Assembly: GCA_902806075.1 (NCBI GenBank)
Contig: CADCVG010000073.1
Coordinates: forward strand, 47,432 to 80,098
DNA length: 32,667 nt
DNA from: an uncultured Rubrobacteraceae bacterium
GTDB taxonomy: Bacteria; Actinomycetota; Rubrobacteria; Rubrobacterales; Rubrobacteraceae
Direction: 5' to 3'
Both the position numbers and the translations under genes were made by a program. This document shows positions 5,391 to 12,650 of this stretch, in pieces (position 1 is the first letter of the stretch; every line of letters begins with the position of its first letter). The notes below the pieces were generated by a model. The model was not told the origin of the DNA and searched no databases. It was given only the letters and a program-made list of their open reading frames with translations.

Positions 5391-8360
5391 TTGAGGATCA
5401 CACCGCAGAGTATCGAAGAGGTGCGCGAGGCCGCACAGATAGCCGAAGTTGCCTCCGAGTTCACCGCGCTTCGCCGGGTGGGCGCCCGCTTCTCCGGCCT
5501 CTGTCCCTACCCGGACCACAACGAAAAAACCCCCTCCTTCAGTGTCTCCCCCGACAAGAGCTTCTACTACTGTTTCGGGTGTCTGGCGGCGGACGAACGC
5601 ATCTGGACCTCCAGGGGCTTGATCCCGATAGCAGCGGCGGAGATCGGCGACGAGGTGATCGGTCTCGACGGGCGGCGCGAGACCATAACCGACAAAATGT
5701 TCAAGTCTGGTCCTACTCTGAAGGTCAGAACCGGCGCGGCAAAAGAGGGCATCGAGCTTACGCCGGATCACTGGTGTATCTTCGTCAAGAAAGACGAAGC
5801 GGTACTAGCCGTATCCGGGCTTCATCGTAGATCTGAGAACAGCGAGCAGATACGGATCTCCGGGAGGCTTCACAATAAGGTCAGGGATGCGAAGCTGACC
5901 GTCGAACACGCATCGAGTATCGAAACTGGCGACTTCTGGCTTTACCCCGTGATCCCAAACGAGGATCGCACCGACTCGCCTCTCCCCGGAGGGCGAATCA
6001 TCAAACCGGACACAAAAGGACCAAGAACCGAACGTAGCATGGCGTTGCACGTGAACCGAGATACGGCATGGCTCTATGGTATCTATGCGGCGGAGGGTTC
6101 ACTCTACAGAGGTGGCGTCAAGTGGTCCTTCGGTCTCCACGAGTCCGAGACCCTGGCCGCCAGGGTCGTAACGATACTCGAGAAAGAGTTCGGCAAGCCC
6201 AGCACAAAGACTGCCAGGCCAGAGAAGAACATCTGCGAGGTCATGTGTTCCAGCACGGATCTCGCGGTGCTCTTCGGCCACTGGTTCGGGCGCGGCTGCG
6301 AGAACAAGCGGGTGCCGATCGAAGCACTGAGTTGGACGGTAGGGTGCCAGGAAGCGTTCATCGAGGGGTACGTAGACGGCGACGGATACGTAAAGGATCG
6401 GCAGACGAGCACCGCTACGGTGTCGGAAGAGCTGGCTTACGGATTCTTCGCCCTGTGCGTCCAAACCAGGAAAGTTTGTTCGATGGCCTCTGTCCCGGAA
6501 CGGACGGGTAAGGATGGTGTGAGGCGCAGAAAAACATATCACATACACATACTATGCAAAGAATCCGTGAAAGGATTTTACGCGCCGATATACGGTACGA
6601 CGTACTACTGGTCCATCATCCAGGAGATCGAGACTTGCCGAGACGAGCCCACAGCGATAGTCGATATAACGACTACGGGTTCGCACACGTTCCTGACCAA
6701 GATGGGCATCACCCACAACTGCCAGCGCGGCGGCGACGCCATAAAGTTGGTGATGGAGCTAAAGTCCTTCTCCTTCACCGAGGCGGTCTCGCACCTCGCC
6801 GAACGCTTCGGTGTCGAGCTCCGTTTCGAGGGCCGCTCCCCTGAGGAGGAGAGGGCCGCCGAACAGCGTAACGCCCGCCGCCGCTCGGCCTACAAGGCTC
6901 TCGCCGCCGCAACGGCCTACTACCACAAGTACCTGCTCAAGTCGCCCGCCGCGGAGGAGGCGCGCCGCTACCTTGAAGAGCGGGGCTTCGAGCGTTCTAC
7001 TATAGAAGAATTTCGTTTGGGGTATGCGCCGCCGCGCGGGAGACCGGGCTTCGTTCAGGCTGCTCGTGGGGTTGGGTTGGGGCGAGAGGCGTTGGAGGCG
7101 GCGGGGTTACTCTCGTCGCGCGGGGGGGAGCGGTTCGGGGATCGGGTGACGTTCCCGATCTCCGACCGGCGCGGTAGGATCGTCGGCTTCGGCGCTCGCT
7201 CCTTGGGGGACGCGAAGCCCAAATATCTCAACTCCCCCGAGACCGAGCTGTTCAACAAACGCTCCCTACTCTACGGTTTCCCCCAGGTCGCCGAGGCGAT
7301 GCGCCGCGAGAAGGCTGCCCTCGTCGTCGAAGGCTACACGGACGTACTCATGCTCTACCAGTCGGGGATAAAGAACGCGGTAGCTACCCTGGGAACGGCG
7401 ATGACCGAGCAACATCTCAAGACGTTAAGCGGGCACGCCGAGAAGATCTACCTGCTCTTCGATCCGGATGAGGCGGGGGAGAAAGTGCTAGAAAGAACAT
7501 TTTTCCCCGCCTTAGAGATGAAACTGGACCTGCGTGTTGTACGCCTGTCAAATGATCCAGCCGACTGGCTACTTGAACACTCTGCCGAAGAGTTTAAGGG
7601 ACTCCTAGATGGTGCTGTATCTGTTTTAGAGTACGGGATTCGGCAGATTACTGATCGCTATCATAGCGTCGGTGCTTCGAGTCGCGCCCGTGCATTACCA
7701 GATATAAAGGACCGCCTGCGCCGCATTGAGGATCCCGTTCTCAAGCGTGAGGCCCTGCGCTTGGCTGCTGAGGCCTTAGGGATGGACTCTGAGACGCTCC
7801 GGGAAGAACTCCGCGAGGAGCCCCGGCCAGCGGGAACAAGGTACTCATCTCCCCGCGATGGGGCGCGAAGCGCCCTGCCGGACCCGCTTACCGAAGCCGG
7901 ACGCGAACTTCTCGCCCTTGCGCTTGCTTACCCTCATCTTACAGAGCAACTCCTAAAGCAAGGAGTGCAAGTTTCTGGCTTGCCTGAGCCTGTGAACTTG
8001 GGGGCCGATGACTTTGGTGATGAGGCTCAAGGCCATATATTCCAAATTTTGCAGGAACACCCAGGCAAAGGAACAGATGCGGTTCTTAGTGACGAGCGTG
8101 CTCGTCCATACCTTGATTTGATCAGTGTATTGTCTCTTCAGGGATCGCGAAATGTGATTCTCGCGGACAAGAAGAGAAGAGGCCAGAAAATGATACCTTC
8201 TAAGGGAGACGCTATAGAAGCCTGGCTCAGGTTACTCATTTTGTCCCGCGAACAAGCTAAGTCATTAACAGAAGACTACGAGCATAAGGAGCGCATACGC
8301 GGCGAAATTGCAGTACTCAGAATAGCTCAAAGACAAGTGAGTACTCAGTATAATACATGA
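5391..8360 (+). CDS. dnaG: DNA primase DnaG interrupted by an intein
   Basis: Primase that makes RNA primers for the replisome and docks on DnaB helicase. The precursor is 989 residues; removing the 380-residue intein leaves 609, the normal DnaG size. The N-terminal CHC2 zinc ribbon shows CPYPDH and then YYCFG, where the intein interrupts it, resuming at CQRGGD. The catalytic core follows, with the TOPRIM Glu in VVEGYTD (about base 7329) and Asp pair in FDPDEAG (about 7461). I use TTG at 5391: AAGGAGGA sits 10 bases upstream, and the product then begins RITPQSIEEVR, like the family's usual N-terminus. ATG at 5364 would add nine residues and has a weak Shine-Dalgarno. From about base 7485 GC falls sharply, covering the helicase-binding C-terminal part. 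Confidence 0.95.
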   Translation: MRITPQSIEEVREAAQIAEVASEFTALRRVGARFSGLCPYPDHNEKTPSFSVSPDKSFYYCFGCLAADERIWTSRGLIPIAAAEIGDEVIGLDGRRETITDKMFKSGPTLKVRTGAAKEGIELTPDHWCIFVKKDEAVLAVSGLHRRSENSEQIRISGRLHNKVRDAKLTVEHASSIETGDFWLYPVIPNEDRTDSPLPGGRIIKPDTKGPRTERSMALHVNRDTAWLYGIYAAEGSLYRGGVKWSFGLHESETLAARVVTILEKEFGKPSTKTARPEKNICEVMCSSTDLAVLFGHWFGRGCENKRVPIEALSWTVGCQEAFIEGYVDGDGYVKDRQTSTATVSEELAYGFFALCVQTRKVCSMASVPERTGKDGVRRRKTYHIHILCKESVKGFYAPIYGTTYYWSIIQEIETCRDEPTAIVDITTTGSHTFLTKMGITHNCQRGGDAIKLVMELKSFSFTEAVSHLAERFGVELRFEGRSPEEERAAEQRNARRRSAYKALAAATAYYHKYLLKSPAAEEARRYLEERGFERSTIEEFRLGYAPPRGRPGFVQAARGVGLGREALEAAGLLSSRGGERFGDRVTFPISDRRGRIVGFGARSLGDAKPKYLNSPETELFNKRSLLYGFPQVAEAMRREKAALVVEGYTDVLMLYQSGIKNAVATLGTAMTEQHLKTLSGHAEKIYLLFDPDEAGEKVLERTFFPALEMKLDLRVVRLSNDPADWLLEHSAEEFKGLLDGAVSVLEYGIRQITDRYHSVGASSRARALPDIKDRLRRIEDPVLKREALRLAAEALGMDSETLREELREEPRPAGTRYSSPRDGARSALPDPLTEAGRELLALALAYPHLTEQLLKQGVQVSGLPEPVNLGADDFGDEAQGHIFQILQEHPGKGTDAVLSDERARPYLDLISVLSLQGSRNVILADKKRRGQKMIPSKGDAIEAWLRLLILSREQAKSLTEDYEHKERIRGEIAVLRIAQRQVSTQYNT
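5580..6719 (+). mobile_element. Class 1 intein with LAGLIDADG homing endonuclease, in frame within dnaG
   Basis: A 380-residue in-frame insertion that should excise itself from the DnaG precursor by protein splicing. It begins with Cys (TGT, 5580) in CLAADERIWTSRGLIPI (block A), has TPDHW (block B, T-x-x-H), and ends with a VDITTTGSHTFLTKMG segment (block F) and the terminal His-Asn (block G) before the extein Cys+1 at 6720. Two LAGLIDADG-type helices are visible, LYGIYAAEG (about 6069) and FIEGYVDGDGY (about 6358), so the endonuclease looks intact and the element could home into intein-free dnaG alleles. All nucleophiles for class 1 splicing are present. GC is a little lower than in the flanking exteins. 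Confidence 0.95.
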
Positions 8361-8487
8361 AAATCAGAAGTGTCTGCTGCACCTGGAGACCAAACGCCTC
8401 AACAGGGCCGCCGTGGAGGCGAGCAACCTCACCCTCGAATCTTGAAGCCTGGCCCCCGGAGCCTTATACTTTCAACCTGAAGCAGAT

Positions 8488-8559
8488 TGCCCTGTAGCTC
8501 AATGGCAGAGCATCCGGCTGTTAACCGGAGGGTTGTAGGTTCGAGTCCTACCAGGGCAG
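8488..8559 (+). tRNA. tRNA-Asn (anticodon GUU)
   Basis: A complete cloverleaf: acceptor TGCCCTG (8488-8494) pairs with CAGGGCA (8552-8558), followed by discriminator G. The D arm is GCTC/GAGC, the anticodon stem TCCGG/CCGGA with loop CTGTTAA (GTT at 8520-8522), and the T arm GTAGG/CCTAC around TTCGAGT. The 3' CCA is not encoded. The anticodon GTT and overall sequence fit asparagine. Confidence 0.96.
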
Positions 8560-8575
8560 CTCACCGCCCATTTCC

Positions 8576-8649
8576 GGGCCCATAGCTCAGTTGGTTAGAG
8601 CATCCGACTCATAATCGGACGGTCCCAGGTTCGAGTCCTGGTGGGCCCA
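8576..8649 (+). tRNA. tRNA-Met (anticodon CAU), probably elongator
   Basis: Acceptor GGGCCCA (8576-8582) pairs with TGGGCCC (8642-8648), discriminator A. D arm GCTC/GAGC; anticodon stem TCCGA/TCGGA with loop CTCATAA (CAT at 8610-8612); T stem CCAGG/CCTGG around TTCGAGT. CCA is not encoded. A fully paired acceptor G1-C72 and no run of three G-C pairs in the anticodon stem argue against the initiator. CAU could also be an Ile tRNA with lysidine; the sequence most resembles elongator Met of actinobacteria. It lies 16 bases after tRNA-Asn, so the two may be cotranscribed. Confidence 0.9.
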
Positions 8650-8935
8650 CCCTTTCGAAGTGTCTGCGAGACGGAGAGCACCGTCGAGTATCCTTATGAT
8701 CTGTGGGAATCCCTTACCTATTCCCCGCTAACCCAACATGTCAGGGTCAAATAGATCACGCCTACCATATGTGCCACAAATACACTTGACCAGGAGCCTC
8801 CTACATCAAGTCAGGAGGAAGGCTACTCAGAAGGTTCTCTAAACTCATCTTAGGGAGTCCTTATCCCTGGGGGGGAGGGGAACGGACGAAAATCAGCCCT
8901 TTACGAGCGTCAAGAGGCCGATACGGGGGGTCGCG
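8650..8935. other. AT-richer spacer between the tRNAs and the dcw promoter
   Basis: No gene is supported here. A 60-base line near 8701-8760 is about half GC, well below the neighbouring genes. A 6-bp inverted repeat CCTCCT (8797-8802)/AGGAGG (8813-8818) with a 10-base loop and a 5-bp one AGGGA (8852-8856)/TCCCT (8864-8868) are present, neither followed by a T-run, so they are not convincing terminators. The longest open frames are about 34 codons and unlike any protein I know. It may be an eroded insertion, but that is only inferred from composition. Confidence 0.4.
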
Positions 8936-8964
8936 TTGCGAGTTTTTCCAGCATATGCGAGAAT
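8936..8964 (+). promoter_or_regulatory. Candidate promoter for mraZ and the dcw operon
   Basis: TTGCGA (8936-8941) and GAGAAT (8959-8964) are 17 bases apart, each matching the housekeeping consensus at four of six positions. Transcription would start near 8971, directly at the MraZ boxes, a sensible place for repression. Prediction by eye only. Confidence 0.35.
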
Positions 8965-8973
8965 TTCGGCGTC

Positions 8974-8999
8974 GTGGGACAAAGTGGGACGTAGTGGGA
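8974..8999 (+). promoter_or_regulatory. MraZ operator: three GTGGGA direct repeats
   Basis: GTGGGA occurs three times with an exact 10-base period (8974-8979, 8984-8989, 8994-8999), one helical turn apart. MraZ of other bacteria binds closely similar TGGG-containing direct repeats upstream of its own gene and represses the mra/dcw operon (family knowledge). The third repeat runs into the mraZ Shine-Dalgarno. Autoregulation here is inferred from position and motif. Confidence 0.8.
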
Positions 9000-9009
9000 G
9001 GACGAGGTC

Positions 9010-9450
9010 CTGGCCCTTCTCGGAGAGTACGAGCACACCCTGGACGAGAAAGGGCGGTTGACTCTCCCCTCCCGGCTCCGGCCCTATTTCGAGGGCGGTA
9101 TCGTTATCACCAAGGGGGTTGACCGGTGTCTATTCGCATTTCCGCCCGAGGAGTGGGCTACGTTTAAGGCGAACATAAAGGCCAATGCGGATCTCTCGGC
9201 CAAAGGACGGCAGTTGAGCCGGATGTTCTTCTCGATGGCTTTCGAGGCGTCACTGGACCGGCAGGGGCGGGTTTTGATCCCGGCGAAGCTCGCTCGGTAC
9301 GCGGGGTTGAGCCGCGACGTAACCCTCACCGGCGTAGACGACCGGTTGGAGGTCTGGGATACCGACGAGTGGGAGCGTTACGTCTCAAGCGCCGATGATT
9401 CCTTTGCGGAGATAGTCGAGGAGTTCGCCGGCAGGGAGTTCGGGGTTTGA
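9010..9450 (+). CDS. mraZ: Transcriptional regulator MraZ
   Basis: A 146-residue protein with the two AbrB-like repeats of MraZ: GEYEHTLDEKGRLTLP at the N-terminus and the second D-x-x-GR in LDRQGRVLIPAKL. MraZ is the first gene of most dcw clusters and controls it. The start is unusual. Between the upstream in-frame TAG (8992) and a TTG at 9058, the only NTG codons are CTG at 9010 and 9040. CTG at 9010 has GGGAGG eight bases upstream and yields ALLGEYEHTLD, keeping the conserved N-terminus, so I take it as the initiation codon. Starting at TTG 9058 would delete the first DNA-binding repeat. The stop overlaps rsmH. Confidence 0.92.
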   Translation: MALLGEYEHTLDEKGRLTLPSRLRPYFEGGIVITKGVDRCLFAFPPEEWATFKANIKANADLSAKGRQLSRMFFSMAFEASLDRQGRVLIPAKLARYAGLSRDVTLTGVDDRLEVWDTDEWERYVSSADDSFAEIVEEFAGREFGV

Positions 9451-10406
9451 TGGCGACGGGACACTACCCTGTGATGGTCGAAGAGGCCGTCGAGGCACTC
9501 GCCCCGGCGGATGCCGGGTTGGTCGTGGACGCCACCTTCGGCGGCGGGGGGCACGCCCGGCGGATACTCGGAGAGCTCGGGTCTGAAGGCCGGCTGGTCG
9601 GTATAGACCGCGACCCCGAGGCGGCGGAAAGGGCGCGCGTTTTGACTGGGGAGGACCCGCGTTTCGTCTTCAGGGGAGGGGCCTACGACGAGATCTTGAC
9701 GGAGATGGCCGGGGAGGGGGAGAGGGTGGACGCTATCCTCTTCGACCTCGGGCTATCTAGTTACCAGATAGACGAGGCCGGACGAGGCTTCAGCTATGTC
9801 CGGGAAGGGCCGCTCGATATGCGGATGGATCCGGAACGTGGCGTATCGGCGGCGGAGTTCTTGAACGGTGCCGAGGTGCCGGAGATCTCCGACGTGCTCG
9901 TCCGTTACGGAGATGTGCCGCGCGGCGAGGCCCGGCGGGTGGCGAGGGAGGTCGCCCGGCGGCGGCCTCTCGGGACTACGCTGGAGCTTTCGGAGGCGGT
10001 GCGAGCGGCGGTTGGCTGGAAGGAGAGGGGCGGTAACCCCGCCAAGAAGGTCTTCCAGGCGGTGCGGGTCTACGTGAACGACGAGTTGGAGGGTCTGGGG
10101 CGGGCTCTTGAGGCTGCGGAGAGGCTGCTGTTACCGGGGGGACGGCTCGTAGCGATCACGTTCCACTCCGGGGAAGACCGGATGGTAAAGCGCTTTATCT
10201 CCGAGCGGGCCGGACACTGTGTGTGTCCGCCGGAGCTCCCGGTGTGCGTCTGCGGGGCGCGGCCCATTCTCCGCAAGGGCGTAGTCCGGAAGCCCTCGGA
10301 GCGGGAGATCGGGGAGAACCCTCGTAGCGCCTCTGCCCGCCTGCGCTCAGCCCTGCGTACCCGGGAGCCGCTCGGGGACGGCTTGCCGTCGGAGGAACCT
10401 TCCTGA
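9450..10406 (+). CDS. rsmH: 16S rRNA (cytosine-1402-N4)-methyltransferase RsmH
   Basis: A 318-residue SAM-dependent enzyme (MraW) that methylates C1402 of 16S rRNA in the P site. SAM-binding DATFGGGGHARRIL is near residue 30; FDLGLSSYQID and the RGFSY-x-x-x-GPLDMRMD segment are both diagnostic. The C-terminal ENPRSASARLR ending is typical. ATG at 9450 overlaps the mraZ stop by one base; a TTG one codon earlier, 8 bases after GGGAG, may be used instead. It sits between mraZ and ftsL as in most dcw clusters. Confidence 0.96.
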   Translation: MATGHYPVMVEEAVEALAPADAGLVVDATFGGGGHARRILGELGSEGRLVGIDRDPEAAERARVLTGEDPRFVFRGGAYDEILTEMAGEGERVDAILFDLGLSSYQIDEAGRGFSYVREGPLDMRMDPERGVSAAEFLNGAEVPEISDVLVRYGDVPRGEARRVAREVARRRPLGTTLELSEAVRAAVGWKERGGNPAKKVFQAVRVYVNDELEGLGRALEAAERLLLPGGRLVAITFHSGEDRMVKRFISERAGHCVCPPELPVCVCGARPILRKGVVRKPSEREIGENPRSASARLRSALRTREPLGDGLPSEEPS

Positions 10407-10813
10407 CGGCGGCGCCGCAGAGGAGACCGGTAGAGCGGCCCCCCGCGAAGCGTCCCGTCAGGGGGAGAAAGCCGGAGGGGAGGAAGAGCGGTGCGTGGTC
10501 CTGGAGGGCGTTCGTGGTGCTCGTGCTGGTTCCGGTGGCGCTGATGCTGGGGAGCGTCTACGCGCACACCGTGGCGGTTGGGACGGGAGCGGAGGCGGCC
10601 CGGCTCGAGGAGGAGAAGGCGGCGGCCGAGGCTGAAGGTGAGAGGCTGGAGGTACACGTCGCGGAACTCTCCGAATCGGGGAGCATCCGGGAGGCGGCCA
10701 AAGAAGACCTCGGAATGCGGGACCCGGGTGGCAAGGATCTTGGAACTTACGGGAGCGAAGGGGAGGACGTAGTAGATGGCGGGGAGGAGAGTAAAAAAGG
10801 AGCGGGCGAGTAG
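10403..10813 (+). CDS. ftsL: FtsL-like cell division protein
   Basis: A small bitopic membrane protein between rsmH and ftsI, the invariant place of ftsL. With CTG at 10403 it has 136 residues: about 33 Arg/Lys/Pro-rich cytoplasmic residues, one membrane helix (AFVVLVLVPVALMLGSVYA), then an Ala/Glu-rich coiled coil as in FtsL and DivIC. FtsL forms the FtsQLB complex that activates septal synthesis. The CTG start is inferred: GGAGG lies 7 bases upstream and CTG overlaps the rsmH stop (CTGA), matching the overlapping style of the operon. The only other NTG is GTG at 10514, also with a GGAGGG, but it starts inside the membrane helix and would leave 107 untranslated bases. Sequence conservation of FtsL is low, so identity rests on position and topology. 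Confidence 0.75.
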   Translation: MTAAPQRRPVERPPAKRPVRGRKPEGRKSGAWSWRAFVVLVLVPVALMLGSVYAHTVAVGTGAEAARLEEEKAAAEAEGERLEVHVAELSESGSIREAAKEDLGMRDPGGKDLGTYGSEGEDVVDGGEESKKGAGE

Positions 10814-12650
10814 CGCCCCCGGGCCAAGAAGCCGGAGGGGCGCGGCCCGGTCCTCCACTGGAGGCTCCCGCAAGAACAGCCGGGGTCGTACGAGCGGCGG
10901 CTCGCACGCCGGCGCGAGGGTCGTGCCGCTCCCGCAAGGTCGGAGATCGGGGCGCAGGTCCGCCCCGGTACGTGAAGGGCCGAGAAGGAAGGTCGGTCAC
11001 TGGCGGCTCCGGGTAGTCGCGGGGGCGGTGGCGTTGGTCTGCGTCTCTTTAGGGGCACGGGCGGTGCAGTTGAGCTTCGCGGACGATGAGCGCTTCCGGG
11101 CCCTCTCCAACGAGGCGATCGCCTCCGAGGAGGCTGGTAGCCCTGGTAGGGGCGCCATAATCGCGGCCGGCGGCCAGCCGCTCGCAACAAGCCTGGACGC
11201 GGCGAAGGTGATCGCCACCCCGTACCAGATCGAGGACCCGGAGGAGACCGCCGAGGTCCTGGATGGGTTGCTCGGGTCCGGGGCGGGCGACGCGGAGGAG
11301 ATCGAGGGCAAGCTCACGGAGGAGAACGACGAGGGCGAGCCAGCCGGCTACAGCGTCGTGGCGGAGGAGGTCGAGCCAGAGGAGGCACGCGAGGTCCAGA
11401 AGCTAAACCTTTCGGGCATCTCGGTCGAGCCGGACGAGACCCGCGTCTACCCGAACGGTCCGCTCGCCAGCCAGCTCCTGGGCTACCTCGGGACCGACAT
11501 GGCCTACGGCGGTGTCGAGGCCCGCTACGATGAGGCCCTCGAGGGTGGGCAGGAGTTGGACCTGACCGTGAATACCGCCGTCCAGCAGGAGTTGGAAGAG
11601 GCGCTCGCCGGGGCCACGAAGGAGTACGAGGGTAAGAGTGCTCTCGGGCTCGTGATGCGCGTCGAGGACGGGGCGATAGTGGCCCTCGCCAACTCGCCTG
11701 GCTATGACAACAACGACTTCGGAGAGGCCTCCGAGGAGGATAAGCGAGACCGCGTCCTGACCGACCCCTACGAGCCGGGCTCGACCTTCAAGGCTTTTAC
11801 GATAGCGGCGGCCCTCGAAGAAGGGGCGGTTACTGAGAAGGATGCGTTCATCATACCGGACTCTATTGCGGTCGCGGACCGGGTGGTACACGACTCCGAG
11901 AAGCACGAGACGAAGGTCCTGAACCCCGGAGGTATCCTCGCGGAGTCAACCAACGTTGGGACGATCCAAGTCGCCCAACTCCTCGGCGGCGAACGTCTGA
12001 GCGAGCGTATAAGAAGCTTTGGGTTCGGAGAGGCGACCGGGGTAGACCTCTGGGGCGAGGATGTAGGGGTGGTGCCGCCGTTCGAGGATTGGAGTGGCTC
12101 CTCTATCGGCAACATCCCCATCGGACAAGGGCTCACGGTGACACCTCTGCAGCTCGCCGCTGGCTACTCCGCGCTCGCCAACGGCGGGCTACAGGTGACG
12201 CCTTACGTCGCCCGAGACGCCGCCCCCCAGGAACCCGGACGCCGCATGATAAGCGAGGAGACCTCGTCTATAGTACGCGGGATGCTCCAAAGAGTGGTCG
12301 ACGAAGGGACGGGCCATCTCGCCTCGATCCCCGGATACACTGTGGCTGGCAAGACCGGTACCGCGCAGAAGGTGGACCCCGAGACCGGACTCTACGGCGA
12401 TGAATACATAACCTCCTTTATCGGCTTCGCCCCCGCCAGCAACCCCAGGTACCTCATCCTCATAGCGGTGGACGAGCCGCAGAAGGACATCTTTGGCGAG
12501 GTCGTTGTCGCCCCCGCGTTTCAGGATGTCATGGGCTTCACCCTGGGGTACTTCAACGTCCCCCCGGATCGCGAGAGCACGAAGGACGAACCTCCGCCGC
12601 CCGACCCTACTCCAGCCCCGGACGCGAAGAAGGAGGACCGGTTCCGTTGA
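10776..12650 (+). CDS. ftsI: Septal peptidoglycan transpeptidase FtsI (class B PBP)
   Basis: A 624-residue class B penicillin-binding protein that cross-links peptidoglycan at the septum with FtsW. The active-site motifs are in order: STFK (Ser336-Lys339), STN (391-393) and KTG (526-528). It has about 75 basic, Ser/Arg/Gly-rich residues before one membrane helix at about 77-98, then the PBP dimerisation region. The C-terminus has a short Pro/Asp-rich tail. ATG at 10776 lies 38 bases inside ftsL in another frame. The last bases overlap murF. No PASTA domain is visible, unlike some actinobacterial PBPs. Confidence 0.95.
   Translation: MAGRRVKKERASSAPGPRSRRGAARSSTGGSRKNSRGRTSGGSHAGARVVPLPQGRRSGRRSAPVREGPRRKVGHWRLRVVAGAVALVCVSLGARAVQLSFADDERFRALSNEAIASEEAGSPGRGAIIAAGGQPLATSLDAAKVIATPYQIEDPEETAEVLDGLLGSGAGDAEEIEGKLTEENDEGEPAGYSVVAEEVEPEEAREVQKLNLSGISVEPDETRVYPNGPLASQLLGYLGTDMAYGGVEARYDEALEGGQELDLTVNTAVQQELEEALAGATKEYEGKSALGLVMRVEDGAIVALANSPGYDNNDFGEASEEDKRDRVLTDPYEPGSTFKAFTIAAALEEGAVTEKDAFIIPDSIAVADRVVHDSEKHETKVLNPGGILAESTNVGTIQVAQLLGGERLSERIRSFGFGEATGVDLWGEDVGVVPPFEDWSGSSIGNIPIGQGLTVTPLQLAAGYSALANGGLQVTPYVARDAAPQEPGRRMISEETSSIVRGMLQRVVDEGTGHLASIPGYTVAGKTGTAQKVDPETGLYGDEYITSFIGFAPASNPRYLILIAVDEPQKDIFGEVVVAPAFQDVMGFTLGYFNVPPDRESTKDEPPPPDPTPAPDAKKEDRFR

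Noticed and set aside
5381-5830. ATG right after AAGGAGGA as start of a separate gene
   Set aside because: It reads a different frame through the dnaG zinc ribbon and intein, giving an Arg/Gly-rich product unlike any protein; the Shine-Dalgarno better serves TTG 5391.
8852-8880. AGGGA/TCCCT hairpin as tRNA terminator
   Set aside because: Short stem followed by a G-run on the + strand and no T-run on either strand.
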